DNA of 14,134 nucleotides from Magnetospirillum sp. (GCA_020217035.1 JAIWOG010000246.1:1-14134); one strand, 5' to 3'; positions 1-8,065 are shown, counted from the first letter of the stretch. Notes: a model not told the origin generated them from the letters alone. Program-made: numbers and translations.

Positions 1-644
1 GGCTGCTTGTAGATCTTGCCGACATCGGCGCCGTTGGGCAGGTTGGCGCCCATGCGCAGGTTGCGGGTCTGCGCCGCGGTGCCGCCGATATTGTTCATGT
101 TGATGGGCTGAAGGTGGTCGGCCGAGACGATGTTGTCGTTGATGTAGACGGTGTCGCCGGCGCTGTCCTTGTAGGCCTTCATGTAGACGTCGTCGCCGAT
201 GGAGACGGTGGACGCCTGGGTCGAGTTGTCCCAGCCCATCAGCGGCCAGCCCTGCATGTACCAGCCCGAGACGTTCTGCAGATAGCCTTCGCTGTCCACC
301 TTGAACGAACCGGCGCGGGTATAGGCGAACATGTCGCCGTCCTGCGGATTGGCGGCTTCGTTGACGATGAAGAAGCCCTGGCCCGACATGGCCACGTCGG
401 TGGACGAGTTGGTGGCCTGCAACAGACCCTGGACGTCGACGCCGGTGCGCGGCTTGGATTGCACGCCGCCGGGCGAATAGTTGGTCAACGACACCTGCTT
501 GGTCACCAGGGTCGAGAAGTTGACCTTCGATCCCTTGTAGCCAACGGTGTTGACGTTCGAGATGTTGTCCGAGATCGCGCCCATGGCCGACGATTGTGCC
601 GCCAGACCGGAAACGCCAGAGAAAAGAGCGCCGTACAAGCTCAT
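1..644 (-). CDS. flgE: Flagellar hook protein FlgE, N-terminal part (cut by window edge)
   Basis: FlgE is the subunit of the flagellar hook, the curved joint between rod and filament; it is exported by the flagellar type III apparatus. The window holds the first 214 codons, and the C-terminus lies beyond base 1. The start at 644 is fixed by an AGGAGG ribosome site at 650-655, five bases upstream. The N-terminus (MSLYGALFSGVSGL) and the rod/hook signature SDNISNVNTVGYKGSKVNF at about residues 25-43 are typical of hook and rod proteins. The GQGFFIV motif at about 88-94 is also characteristic. FlgE rather than the rod protein FlgG is favoured because the gene lies 30 bases downstream of flgD on the same strand. 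The family name is very secure. Confidence 0.95.
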   Translation of the reverse strand, partial: MSLYGALFSGVSGLAAQSSAMGAISDNISNVNTVGYKGSKVNFSTLVTKQVSLTNYSPGGVQSKPRTGVDVQGLLQATNSSTDVAMSGQGFFIVNEAANPQDGDMFAYTRAGSFKVDSEGYLQNVSGWYMQGWPLMGWDNSTQASTVSIGDDVYMKAYKDSAGDTVYINDNIVSADHLQPINMNNIGGTAAQTRNLRMGANLPNGADVGKIYKQ

Positions 645-674
645 GATATCCTCCTAAAAACTTCCGATCCGGCC

Positions 675-1355
675 TTAGTTGGCCGCCGCGCTGGTGGTTT
701 TCTCACGCACGGTCAGCACGTCCTCGACCTTCGAGACGACCTTGCCCATGGCGATCAATGTTTCGGTGGAATCGGCCGCCACGTCGGTGACACGGCCATA
801 GACGGTGGAGCCCACCTCGATCGCTTCACCTTCGCCGTCGGTGGCGGCGATCTCGATCTTGTAGGCACCGTCCTCGACCACCTTGCCAGTGCTGTCGCGT
901 CCGTCCCACTCCACTTCGTGACGACCGGCGGTGGTCTGGGCCGGCAGGTTGGCGATCAACTTGCCCGAAGCGTCCTTGATGGTGACGGTGATCGACCTGG
1001 CTTCCTCTGGCAGGGTGTAGCTGAACGACGCCTTGCCGTCCTGCACCGGCAGCATGGTGCCGGCCACCTCGATGGTGTGGCCGATATAGGCGATGGCCTG
1101 GGCCTTGGTGTTGGTCTGGGTGACCGCGATCAGGTTTTCCAGGTTCTTGTTGGACGCGATCTGCTGTTCGACCGCCGAGAACTGCACCAACTGGTTGGTG
1201 AACTCGGTCGAGTCCATGGGCGACAGCGGATCCTGGTTCTTCAACTGAACGGTCAGCATGGTCAGGAAGGTGTCGAAGTTCTCGGCCAACTTGGTCGAGC
1301 TGGCGGCCGATCCGGTGGACGAGGAGCCGGTGTTTTCGATGCCGGTGATGGACAT
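675..1355 (-). CDS. flgD: Flagellar hook capping/assembly protein FlgD
   Basis: FlgD is the scaffold cap that sits on the growing hook and lets FlgE subunits polymerise; it is lost from the finished flagellum. The 226-residue length is normal. The conserved N-terminal block, residues about 26-65, contains FLTMLTVQLKNQDPLSPMD followed by TEFTNQLVQFSAVEQQ, the hallmark of the family. Residues about 105-180 look like the FlgD Ig-like domain, with an HEVEWDGRDSTGKVVEDGAY segment at 146-165. The ATG at 1355 has an AAGGAG site at 1364-1369 that overlaps the stop codon of the upstream fliK gene, so translation of the two is probably coupled. It sits in the middle of fliK-flgD-flgE. Confidence 0.96.
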   Translation of the reverse strand: MSITGIENTGSSSTGSAASSTKLAENFDTFLTMLTVQLKNQDPLSPMDSTEFTNQLVQFSAVEQQIASNKNLENLIAVTQTNTKAQAIAYIGHTIEVAGTMLPVQDGKASFSYTLPEEARSITVTIKDASGKLIANLPAQTTAGRHEVEWDGRDSTGKVVEDGAYKIEIAATDGEGEAIEVGSTVYGRVTDVAADSTETLIAMGKVVSKVEDVLTVREKTTSAAAN

Positions 1356-1367
1356 GGGAACTACTCC

Positions 1368-2990
1368 TTACACCTGGATGTCGACGCCGGCGCGACCACC
1401 GCCCAGACGGGCTTGGGCCTGCGCGGCCATGCCGGCCTGGGTGGCGTCGATGCCGTTGGCGGCGCCGAGCACCGAGCGACGACGGCGAGTGCCGGTGCCC
1501 TGGTCCTGGGCGTTCTGACTTTGGCCTTCACCGCGCAGGTTGAAGGTCAGCGAGCCGGCATCGGTCTTGAAACCGGCGTCGGACAAAGCCTTTTCCAAAG
1601 TGCGCGAGTCGTTCTTCAGCATGGCCAGGGTGTCCTTGTTGTCGGCGGTGACGACCCCCGACACCGAACCGTCCTTGGCCACGTCCAGCTTGACCTCGAT
1701 CGAGCCCAGCTCGACCGGCTTCAACTGCACCTTGATGGTGTCGCCGTTGGCCCCGGCCTTGGCGATCTGCACCTTGACCTGGTCCATGACCTCCTTGGCT
1801 TGCGGCGTCTGCTGCGGACGCGGCGCCTGGGCGGCCTGGGCCTGGGCGGTCTTGGCCGCGGCCTGGGTGCCGCTGGCGCCGTTCAACCCGGCCACCGCCT
1901 GAGTCTGGTTGCCCGAACCCGAGGACGCGGCCTGGGGCTGGCTGGCGCCTTCCGCCTGCGCCGCGGCCAGGGCGGCGATCAGCGGCTTCACGTCCACCGG
2001 CTTGTTCAGCAGCGACGGATCCTGGGCGGCCGCCCCCGCCTGCCCGTTTTGGGCGGCGTTGGCCTGGCCTTGGGCATTGGTTTGGGGGCCGGCCGTCTGA
2101 AGGGTCAGCGGCATGTCCGCGTCGCCCACGTCCTGGGCCATCACCGCTTCGGGGGCCATGGCGCTTTGCAAGGGACGCGGCGCTTCCGACACCTTGACCT
2201 GAACGTTCAACTGGGCACCGGTGTCGTCCAAAGAGGCGGCCAGGTCGTCGGCCTGGGCTTGCGCTGCGGCATTGCGGTCGCCATGCTGGGCGCCCTTGGC
2301 CTTGGTCGCCTGTTGGGTGGCGGCGGCGTCGAAGGTCACCACCTCGCCGGCATCGTCGGCGTTGTCCACCACCTGACCGGTCCCGGCGTTGGTCTGGATG
2401 CCCTTGTTGTCCTCGGCAATATTTTCCGGATCGGTGGCGGCCACCACTTCGGTGACCTTGGCTTCGCCGGCCTCGACCGTGGTCTGGGCGATCTGCTGTT
2501 CGACGGGAACGACGGCGGCGACGGCTTCAACCTTGGGGGCGGCGACGTCCTGCGTCACTTGGGCGGCGTCGCCATCCTGCTTCACCACCTTTTCCTCGGC
2601 CTTGGGGGCGGCCGTATTCTGCTCGCCCGCATCATCCTGGGACACTGCGGCGTCGTCCTTGGGCTTGGCCTTGGCTTCGGGCTCGGCGACCTGCTCGGCC
2701 TCGCGGCCGTCATCGGCCTGCTGCTTGCCTTCGGGGGCCTTGGATTCAGCCCGCTTGGGCTTTTCCGCCGGCTTTTCCGCCTGCTTGGTTTCGTCCACCT
2801 GACGGTCAAACACCGTCTTCAGCGCCTGCTCGGCGGACGGAGCCGCGTTGACACCGCCGCTGACCCGGGTTCCGGCCTGATTAAGGGCGGCCAGGAACTG
2901 GTCGGCTGTGGTCGAGCTGTTCTTGTTGTTCGACCCAGCCGCGCTGGACTGATCGAAAACCCGCTGGTTGATGGAATAGACCGTCGTCAT
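1368..2990 (-). CDS. fliK: Flagellar hook-length control protein FliK
   Basis: FliK is exported during hook assembly, measures hook length, and switches the export apparatus from hook to filament substrates. The 540-residue protein has the usual layout. A long low-complexity region rich in Ala, Gln, Lys and Glu (about 60-395) acts as the ruler. It is followed by a compact C-terminal domain at about 400-486, which contains LKPVELGSIEVKLDV and then a VVTADNKDTLAMLKNDSRTL segment, matching the Flg_hook domain. An extra tail of about 54 residues with four consecutive arginines follows. The ruler region is expected to diverge fast, so identity rests on the C-terminal domain and the position before flgD. 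The ATG at 2990 has only a weak GGGGAA-like ribosome site, but no better in-frame start is seen. Transcription probably starts at the sigma-54 promoter at 3033-3049. Confidence 0.92.
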   Translation of the reverse strand: MTTVYSINQRVFDQSSAAGSNNKNSSTTADQFLAALNQAGTRVSGGVNAAPSAEQALKTVFDRQVDETKQAEKPAEKPKRAESKAPEGKQQADDGREAEQVAEPEAKAKPKDDAAVSQDDAGEQNTAAPKAEEKVVKQDGDAAQVTQDVAAPKVEAVAAVVPVEQQIAQTTVEAGEAKVTEVVAATDPENIAEDNKGIQTNAGTGQVVDNADDAGEVVTFDAAATQQATKAKGAQHGDRNAAAQAQADDLAASLDDTGAQLNVQVKVSEAPRPLQSAMAPEAVMAQDVGDADMPLTLQTAGPQTNAQGQANAAQNGQAGAAAQDPSLLNKPVDVKPLIAALAAAQAEGASQPQAASSGSGNQTQAVAGLNGASGTQAAAKTAQAQAAQAPRPQQTPQAKEVMDQVKVQIAKAGANGDTIKVQLKPVELGSIEVKLDVAKDGSVSGVVTADNKDTLAMLKNDSRTLEKALSDAGFKTDAGSLTFNLRGEGQSQNAQDQGTGTRRRRSVLGAANGIDATQAGMAAQAQARLGGGRAGVDIQV

Positions 2991-3032
2991 GATCCGGTTC
3001 CCCGTGATGAAGCATTAAGCCGCGTTCATCAT

Positions 3033-3049
3033 TGCAGGCACCGTGCCAA
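3033..3049 (-). promoter_or_regulatory. Sigma-54 (RpoN) promoter of the fliK-flgD-flgE operon
   Basis: Read on the minus strand, the sequence TTGGCACGGTGCCTGCA matches the sigma-54 consensus YTGGCACGRNNNTTGCW at every specified base but one (C for the first T of TTGC). The invariant GG and GC elements are exactly 10 bases apart. Transcription would begin near base 3022, leaving a leader of about 30 bases before the fliK ATG. Hook genes are known to be sigma-54 dependent in other alphaproteobacteria such as Caulobacter, so site and context agree. Confidence 0.85.
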
Positions 3050-3063
3050 ACAGACTTTTCATT

Positions 3064-3088
3064 CAAAAACAATGACTTGATGTTTTTG
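3064..3088. repeat. Inverted repeat upstream of the sigma-54 promoter
   Basis: CAAAAACA at 3064-3071 and TGTTTTTG at 3081-3088 form a perfect 8-base inverted repeat around a 9-base spacer. It is centred roughly 50 bases upstream of the predicted fliK transcription start. A second overlapping pair is ATGAC (3072-3076) with GTCAT (3088-3092). It could be a protein-binding site for the hook operon, or a weak AT-rich terminator for the small membrane protein gene that ends at 3152. The sequence alone does not decide between these. Confidence 0.4.
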
Positions 3089-3151
3089 TCATCACCCTTG
3101 CGATGACCGGGGCGGGAAGATTCTGCCGGGTGGCCTGGTAAAGCCTGCCGG

Positions 3152-3415
3152 TCAGTCGCGATCGTCGGCCTCGTCGTCGCGGGCCAGGCTCATGATGCCG
3201 ACCCCCATGCCGACCGAGCCGAAGGTGACGAACAGGCCGAAGAAGAACAGCGCCAGCACCGTCCAGGTATGGCTGGATTCCTTGGCCAGGGTCCAGATGT
3301 TGCCCATGTTGGTGACCAGCACCATGACGCCGAAAGTGGCGCCAGCGGCCAGCCCGTACAGCAGATGGGTGGCCAGGAACTTCAGCGCTTCCGTTTCCTT
3401 GAGGTTCAGCGGCAT
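3152..3415 (-). CDS. Small two-helix inner-membrane protein, function unknown
   Basis: I do not recognise this 87-residue family. The protein has two clear hydrophobic stretches, at about residues 14-36 and 51-76. They are joined by a short polar loop (LAKESSHT) and followed by an acidic tail ending DDEADDRD. Both segments are rich in Gly, Phe and Val, as expected for a helical hairpin in the inner membrane. No cysteine or histidine cluster suggests metal or haem binding; the single histidines are isolated. The ATG at 3415 has an AGGGG ribosome site six bases upstream. The gene follows the GNAT-MutT gene by 32 bases on the same strand, so it is probably the last gene of the isomerase-argJ operon. 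It is likely real because codon use and ribosome site are good and it occupies the gap cleanly. Confidence 0.75.
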   Translation of the reverse strand: MPLNLKETEALKFLATHLLYGLAAGATFGVMVLVTNMGNIWTLAKESSHTWTVLALFFFGLFVTFGSVGMGVGIMSLARDDEADDRD

Positions 3416-3447
3416 GGGGCACCCCTGTTCGACGGGTTAGCGGACGA

Positions 3448-4434
3448 TCATAGCCATTCCCGCAGCAGGGCGACCAGAGGGATGTCGGCAGGGGGCATGG
3501 GCAAGGACGACATGGCGGACGCCCGCACCCAACGCAGGCTTTGTCCCTCGCGCGGCTGCGGATCGCCCCGCCACTGGCGGATGGCGTAAAGCGGCATCAG
3601 CAGATGGAAGGCGTCGTAATCGTGGCTGGCGAAGGCGATGGCGGCCAGACAGCTTTCGCCGACGTCGATCCCCAGTTCCTCGGCCAGTTCTCGCACCAGG
3701 GCGGCTTCCGGGGTTTCGCCGTCATGGACCTTGCCGCCGGGAAACTCCCACAGCCCGGACATGCTTTTGCCCGGCGGCCGGCTGGCCATCAACACCCGGC
3801 CATCGGCGTCGATCAGGGCGGCGGCAGCCACCAGCAGCATGGGACGGGTCCGATGTACGGCCCGCCAGTTTTCGGCGCACAAGGAGAAACGCGGCGAATC
3901 AACCAGCGCGTCGCGGGCCGGCATGGCGCATTGATGGCGGCCGTCGGCGACGAAGCCGGCCTTTTCCAGCACCTTGACGGAAGCTCCGTTGTCGGGATGC
4001 ACCGCGGCCCAGACCGAGGTGAAGCCCAAATCGTCGAACATGTGACGCAGCAGACGGCGCAACGCCTCGGTCATCAGACCTTGGCCCCAATGGGCCCGGC
4101 CCAGCCAATAGCCCAGTTCCGGCGCCTCGCCGCTGTCCAGGCCGAAACCGACGACGCCCACCAGGGCGCCGTCCACCACCTGTTCCAGGCCCAGCGCCAC
4201 TCCTTGGCCGGCTTGGCGACGACTGTCCTGGGCGGCGATGAACTCCAGGGCGTCGGACAGGGTGTAGGGATGCGGAACATTGGCGGTGTAACGCACCACC
4301 TCGGCATCATCCGCCAGGGATACCAGGGACGCAGCGTCGGCCACCACCAGCGGGCGCAGGCGCAGGCGGGCGCTCAGCAGCACCGCCCCGCGCCAGACGC
4401 TGGCCGCCGACCAGCAGCCGGCCGCCTCGCTCAC
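3448..4434 (-). CDS. Fused GNAT N-acetyltransferase / MutT-type Nudix hydrolase
   Basis: One uninterrupted frame encodes two enzymes. Residues about 17-190 resemble RimJ/RimL-type GNAT acetyltransferases: SARLRLRPL near the start, [19 protein letters not shown] (107-125) with the acetyl-CoA loop, and [16 protein letters not shown] at 146-161. Residues about 199-328 form a MutT-like hydrolase with a complete Nudix box at 234-256 (G-x5-E-x7-REL-x-EE-x-GI), preceded by [18 protein letters not shown]. MutT enzymes hydrolyse oxidised nucleotides such as 8-oxo-dGTP; the GNAT substrate cannot be told. I chose the GTG at 4434, giving 328 residues, because it overlaps the argJ stop as GTGA. An ATG at 4488 would add 18 uncharacteristic residues inside argJ. 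The internal Met199 (base 3840) lacks a good ribosome site, which supports a true fusion. I recall similar bifunctional proteins being annotated in related bacteria. Confidence 0.88.
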   Translation of the reverse strand: MSEAAGCWSAASVWRGAVLLSARLRLRPLVVADAASLVSLADDAEVVRYTANVPHPYTLSDALEFIAAQDSRRQAGQGVALGLEQVVDGALVGVVGFGLDSGEAPELGYWLGRAHWGQGLMTEALRRLLRHMFDDLGFTSVWAAVHPDNGASVKVLEKAGFVADGRHQCAMPARDALVDSPRFSLCAENWRAVHRTRPMLLVAAAALIDADGRVLMASRPPGKSMSGLWEFPGGKVHDGETPEAALVRELAEELGIDVGESCLAAIAFASHDYDAFHLLMPLYAIRQWRGDPQPREGQSLRWVRASAMSSLPMPPADIPLVALLREWL

Positions 4435-5663
4435 GTGCGGTACGACCCGTTGATGTCGATATAGGCGTGGGTCAGGTCGCAGGTCCACACGGTGGCGCGG
4501 CCCTTGCCGATCCCCACATCGGTCTCGATGACGATGTTTTGGCCCGTCATGTGGGCGGTCACCGGGGCCTCGTCATAGCCGGGCACCACCTGGCCGTCCT
4601 TGGCCACCTGCACGCCACCGATGGCGATGGACAACCGGTCACGGTCGGCTTTCTCGCCCGCCTTGCCCACCGCCATGACGACGCGGCCCCAATTGGCGTC
4701 CTCGCCGGCGATGGCGGTCTTGACCAAGGGCGAATTGGCGATGGCCAGCGCGATGCGCTTGGCCGCCTTGTTGCCGGCGGCGCCGGTGACGGTGACTTCC
4801 ACGAACTTGGTGGCGCCCTCGCCGTCCTTGACCACCTGGTGCGACAAATCCAGCAGCAGATCGAACAGCTTGGCCTTGAAATCCTTCAGCCGCTTGTCGG
4901 ACGCATCCTTGATGGCGGCGTGCTTGACCTTTCCGGTCGCGAACAGCAAAAGCGTGTCCGAGGTCGAGGTGTCGCTGTCCACGGTGATGGAATTGAACGA
5001 ACGGTCGGCGCCCTTCTTCAACAATTCCTGCAGCACGTCATGGGGCAGGCTGGCGTCGGTGAAGACGAAGGACAGCATGGTCGCCATGTCAGGGGCGATC
5101 ATGCCGGCGCCCTTGGCGATGCCGTTGATGGTGACCACTTGGCCGTCGATCACCGCCTGGCGGGTGGCGCCCTTGGGGAAGGTGTCGGTGGTCATGATCG
5201 CCTTGGCGGCTTCCTGCCAGAAATCGGCGGTCAGCTTGGCCTTGGCGGCGGGCAGGTTCTCGGTGATGCGCTCGTCGGGCAGCACCACGCCGATGGTGCC
5301 GGTGGAGGCCACGAACACTTCCGACTTCTTGCAGCCGAATTCCTGGGCGGCAGCGGCCACCGTGCGTTCCACCGAGGCTTGCCCCGCCGAACCGGTGAAG
5401 GCGTTGGCGTTGCCGGAATTGACCACCAGCAGCCGGGCCGAGCCCTTGGCCGAGGCCGCCTTGCACCACTCCACCGGCGCCGAGCAGGTCAAGGACCGGG
5501 TGTAGACGCCGGCCACACTGGTGCCGGCATCCATTTCCGCCAGCAGCAGGTCGGTGCGGCCCTTGTAGCGGATGGCGCATTCATGGGTGGCCAGACGCAC
5601 GCCGGCCAGGACCGGCATCGCCGGAAAGGCGGCGGGGGCGAGCGGCGAAACGGTGGCGGACAT
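4431..5663 (-). CDS. argJ: Bifunctional ornithine acetyltransferase / N-acetylglutamate synthase ArgJ
   Basis: ArgJ moves the acetyl group from N-acetylornithine to glutamate, recycling it in arginine synthesis; many versions also make N-acetylglutamate from acetyl-CoA. The 410-residue length is normal. The self-cleavage site lies in [16 protein letters not shown], with the bond between Ala194 and nucleophile Thr195. The oxyanion-hole pair is Thr121-Gly122 in [19 protein letters not shown] (82-91), [16 protein letters not shown] (222-237) and the C-terminal INGSYRT are family hallmarks. The start at 5663 ([10 protein letters not shown]) has an AAGGAG site at 5672-5677, eight bases upstream, and is better than an ATG at 5726. 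The gene lies 77 bases downstream of the isomerase gene, and its stop overlaps the next gene by four bases. Whether it is mono- or bifunctional cannot be read from the sequence. Confidence 0.97.
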   Translation of the reverse strand: MSATVSPLAPAAFPAMPVLAGVRLATHECAIRYKGRTDLLLAEMDAGTSVAGVYTRSLTCSAPVEWCKAASAKGSARLLVVNSGNANAFTGSAGQASVERTVAAAAQEFGCKKSEVFVASTGTIGVVLPDERITENLPAAKAKLTADFWQEAAKAIMTTDTFPKGATRQAVIDGQVVTINGIAKGAGMIAPDMATMLSFVFTDASLPHDVLQELLKKGADRSFNSITVDSDTSTSDTLLLFATGKVKHAAIKDASDKRLKDFKAKLFDLLLDLSHQVVKDGEGATKFVEVTVTGAAGNKAAKRIALAIANSPLVKTAIAGEDANWGRVVMAVGKAGEKADRDRLSIAIGGVQVAKDGQVVPGYDEAPVTAHMTGQNIVIETDVGIGKGRATVWTCDLTHAYIDINGSYRT

Positions 5664-5694
5664 GGATGCGGCTCCTTGCTCGAACGGAAAGACA

Positions 5695-5724
5695 GGCTGG
5701 CGACAGGGTGGCCCGTCGCCAGCC
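5695..5724 (-). terminator. Hairpin between the isomerase gene and argJ (terminator or attenuating stem)
   Basis: GGCTGGCGAC (5695-5704) and GTCGCCAGCC (5715-5724) form a perfect 10-base-pair stem with a 10-base loop. On the minus strand it begins 16 bases past the isomerase stop and is followed by TGTCTTTCC, a weak T-rich tail. It may end part of the transcripts after the isomerase gene or protect their 3' ends. The argJ ribosome site lies 17 bases further on, outside the stem. Confidence 0.55.
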
Positions 5725-5740
5725 ACATTGTAAAATGAAA

Positions 5741-6562
5741 TTACTTCGCCTCGATGGCCTTGCCTTCACGGTCGTACAGCTTGACCTTGGCCTTGGCGCG
5801 CACGTCGGCCACCAGCTTCTGGGCGACCTTGCTGGCCAGTTCCTCGCGGATGGCCGGGGTGGCCTGTTCCAGGGTCGGCGGGGTGGCGACCCGGCGGTCT
5901 TCCAGCTTGATGACGTGCCAGCCGAACTGGCTTTGCACCGGGGATTCCGACAGATCGCCGGCCTTCATGGCGAAAGCGGCGGCCGAGAATTGCGGCACCA
6001 TCTCGCCTTCGGTGAAATAGCCCAGGTCGCCGCCATTCTGCTTGGCCGAGGGGTCCTTGGACTTGGACTTGGCGGTCTCGGCGAAGTCGGCGCCCTTCTT
6101 CAGTTCGGCGATCACCGCCTTGGCCTGGTCCTCGGTCTCGGTCAGGATGTGGCGGGCGCGGACTTCGTCCTGGGGCTTGGTGTTGGCCAGATAGCCGTCA
6201 TAGGCGGCCTTGACGGCGGCCGGGGTGATCTCGGCCTTCAGGTGCTTGTTCATCCACATCTTCACCAGCACCTGCTGGTACAACTGCTTGACCTCGGGGT
6301 CCTTTTCCAGACCTTCCTTCTTGGCCTGCTCGGCGATCAGCAGGTTGTTGACCACCATGTCCTGCAACGCCTCGTACGGCGCCTGGGCCGCCATCTGCGG
6401 CGGCAGCGAGCGCTGGTAGGTCGCCAGATCGGATTCCAGGATCTTGGTGCCGTTGACTTCCGCCACCACCGGGTTCTTGTCGGCGGCATAAGCGGGGAAG
6501 GCCGCCACGGCCAGCGCCAAGGCGGCGGGTGCGGCGAAACATGCGGCGAATGACATCTTCAT
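5741..6562 (-). CDS. Periplasmic parvulin-type peptidyl-prolyl cis-trans isomerase (PpiC/SurA-like)
   Basis: This enzyme catalyses cis-trans isomerisation at proline bonds and acts as a folding helper for exported proteins. The 273-residue precursor starts with a signal peptide: MKMSFAAC, a hydrophobic run of Ala, Leu and Val to about residue 22, then AYA-AD with likely cleavage after residue 26. Residues about 30-125 form the SurA/PrsA-like chaperone segment. The parvulin domain spans about 133-223, with VRARHIL (134-140), a GGDLGYF motif (177-183) and a closing [10 protein letters not shown] (213-222). No lipobox cysteine is present at the cleavage site, so it is probably soluble in the periplasm. 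The ATG at 6562 has an AAGGA site nine bases upstream; Met3 is a possible alternative start. It is the first gene of the operon with argJ and is divergent from a histidine kinase. Confidence 0.92.
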   Translation of the reverse strand: MKMSFAACFAAPAALALAVAAFPAYAADKNPVVAEVNGTKILESDLATYQRSLPPQMAAQAPYEALQDMVVNNLLIAEQAKKEGLEKDPEVKQLYQQVLVKMWMNKHLKAEITPAAVKAAYDGYLANTKPQDEVRARHILTETEDQAKAVIAELKKGADFAETAKSKSKDPSAKQNGGDLGYFTEGEMVPQFSAAAFAMKAGDLSESPVQSQFGWHVIKLEDRRVATPPTLEQATPAIREELASKVAQKLVADVRAKAKVKLYDREGKAIEAK

Positions 6563-6666
6563 GGGGTGGCGTCCTTAGCGACAGGCGAAACAGGGCCCAA
6601 TGCCCGGCTGCTGGTTGAAGCACAACCGAGGCGACCGCACAAGAGGGCGCATTTGCCGGGAGACGC

Positions 6667-6699
6667 TTGCTGACCCGCGCCCTCAACCAATGTTATAAG
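6667..6699 (+). promoter_or_regulatory. Possible promoter in the isomerase/kinase divergent gap
   Basis: The 165-base gap 6563-6727 separates two divergent genes. It contains a TTATAAG element at 6693-6699 that could serve as a -10 box for the kinase. The only upstream -35-like hexamer, TTGCTG at 6667-6672, is about 20 bases away, which is too far for a good sigma-70 promoter. TTATAA is self-complementary, so it might also serve the isomerase gene on the minus strand. A perfect 8-base palindrome GTCTAGAC (6699-6706) abuts it and could be an operator. Confidence 0.3.
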
Positions 6700-6727
6700 T
6701 CTAGACGTCCGTCGTTGAAGGCTGAAC

Positions 6728-8023
6728 ATGGAACCGCCCGTCGCCAGCATCCGCTCGATCGCGCTGCGCATGGCCCTGGGCTACGCGGTGTTCGGCATCC
6801 TGTGGATCCTGGGGTCGGACTGGCTGGCCAGCAGCCTGTTCCGAACACCCGAATCCCTGGCGATGGCGCAAAGCTGGAAGGGCTTGTTCTTCGTCGGGCT
6901 GTCCTCGGCCCTGATCTTCGTCATGGGGACCATCTTCGTCCGCGCCCTGGCCCGCTCGGAACGGCGCTACCGCGCCCTGTTCGACGACAGCCCCCAGGCC
7001 CTGCTGATCTATGACATGGATACCCTGGCGATCATCGCCGTCAACACTTCCACCGGCCGCCTGCTGGGGCACGACCCGGAACCCCTGAACGACCGGTCCT
7101 TGGTGGACTTGCTGGCGAAGCCCACGGCCCAGGCCCTGGACAAGGAATTGCCGCGCCTGCGCGACATGCCGCAGCACAACGTGTCGTGGCAGATGCGCCA
7201 CCAGGACGGCCGCATCCTGAACGTTTCCGCCCACGGGCAAACCCATGCCGAGGCCGGCCGGCGGCTGTGCCAGACCCTGCTGATCGACATCACCGCCCGG
7301 CTTAGGGCCGAGACCGAGTTGCTGCGCACCCTGGACGACCTGGCCAGCACCAACGAACGCATGCGCGAATTGGGCCACGCCCTGTCCCACGACCTGCAGG
7401 AACCGTTGCGTCAGGTCGCCAGCTTCGTGCAGTTGCTGGAACGCCGCTACGCCGACAACCTGGATGCCGAGGCCGCCCAGTTCATCGGCTATGCCGTCGA
7501 AGGGGTGGAACGGTTGCAGGCGCTGATCGCCGACGTCGAGACCTTCACCCGCCAAGGCGTGGTCCAGGAACAATGGGTCGAGGCCGGCGCGGTGGTCAAC
7601 GCCGTGCTGGACGACTTGTCCGCCGCCATCACCGCCGCCGATGCCCGCGTCGTCGTCACCCCCTTGCCCAAGGTGCGCGTCGACCCCCGCCGTCTGGGCG
7701 TGGTGTTCCACATCCTTCTCAACAACGCCATCAAGTTCCGCCGGTCCGAACCCCCCTGCGAGATCGTCATCGAAGCCCAGGCCGACGACACGGTCTGGAC
7801 CTTCGCCGTCCAGGACAACGGCATCGGCATCCCCCCCGAGTTCCACGCGACGGTGTTCAGCCTGTTCAACCGCCTGCACACCCGCGACCGCTTCCCCGGC
7901 AACGGCACCGGACTGGCGCTGGCCCGCAAGATGGTCGAATCGTGGAACGGCCGCATCTGGGTGGAAACCTCGCCGCAAGGCGGCACCACCTTCCGCTTCA
8001 CCCTGCCCGATGGCGCCCCTTGA
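6728..8023 (+). CDS. Membrane-bound PAS sensor histidine kinase, orphan
   Basis: This is a sensor kinase that should autophosphorylate and pass phosphate to a response regulator not present in the window. Two membrane helices lie at about residues 11-36 and 52-73. They carry the GILWILGSDWL and WKGLFFV motifs of an N-terminal two-helix module found in many proteobacterial PAS-GGDEF and PAS-kinase proteins. A PAS domain follows at about 76-195, then a short coiled linker. The HisKA dimerisation domain has the H-box LSHDLQEPLRQVASF, making His221 the phosphoacceptor; this variant resembles the phytochrome-type kinase class. The ATPase domain shows the N-box LLNNAIKF (330-337), DNGIGIP (363-369) and GNGTGLAL (391-398). 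All catalytic motifs are intact. GAAGG at 6717-6721 supports the ATG at 6728. The signal sensed is unknown, and no cofactor-binding residue is obvious in the PAS domain. Confidence 0.93.
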   Translation: MEPPVASIRSIALRMALGYAVFGILWILGSDWLASSLFRTPESLAMAQSWKGLFFVGLSSALIFVMGTIFVRALARSERRYRALFDDSPQALLIYDMDTLAIIAVNTSTGRLLGHDPEPLNDRSLVDLLAKPTAQALDKELPRLRDMPQHNVSWQMRHQDGRILNVSAHGQTHAEAGRRLCQTLLIDITARLRAETELLRTLDDLASTNERMRELGHALSHDLQEPLRQVASFVQLLERRYADNLDAEAAQFIGYAVEGVERLQALIADVETFTRQGVVQEQWVEAGAVVNAVLDDLSAAITAADARVVVTPLPKVRVDPRRLGVVFHILLNNAIKFRRSEPPCEIVIEAQADDTVWTFAVQDNGIGIPPEFHATVFSLFNRLHTRDRFPGNGTGLALARKMVESWNGRIWVETSPQGGTTFRFTLPDGAP

Positions 8024-8036
8024 CGGGCTGCCGTCA

Positions 8037-8065
8037 TTGACAGACGCCGCCATGGGCTCTATCTG
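8037..8065 (+). promoter_or_regulatory. Sigma-70-type promoter of secA
   Basis: TTGACA at 8037-8042 is a perfect -35 box, and TATCTG at 8060-8065 is a fair -10 box with the ideal 17-base spacer. Transcription would start near 8072, leaving a leader of about 75 bases before the secA ATG. A small stem, TGACGG-gctg-CCGTCA (8021-8036), lies just upstream over the kinase stop codon. It has no T-run, so it is at best a weak terminator. Confidence 0.7.

Noticed and set aside
114..3080. Plus-strand open frame of 988 codons opposite fliK, flgD and flgE
   Set aside because: It is repetitive in Gly, Leu, Val, His and Arg, has no ribosome site, and mirrors the GC-rich third positions of three well-identified genes on the other strand.
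4435..4488. Longer start (ATG at 4488) for the GNAT-MutT gene
   Set aside because: It would overlap argJ by about 58 bases and add 18 residues that do not resemble the family; the GTGA overlap start is more natural.
5664..5726. Longer start (ATG at 5726) for argJ
   Set aside because: It would run through the intergenic stem and ribosome site; the ATG at 5663 has AAGGAG at the right distance and a typical N-terminus.
8021..8036. Small stem at the kinase stop as a terminator
   Set aside because: Only six base pairs, includes the stop codon, and no T-run follows.
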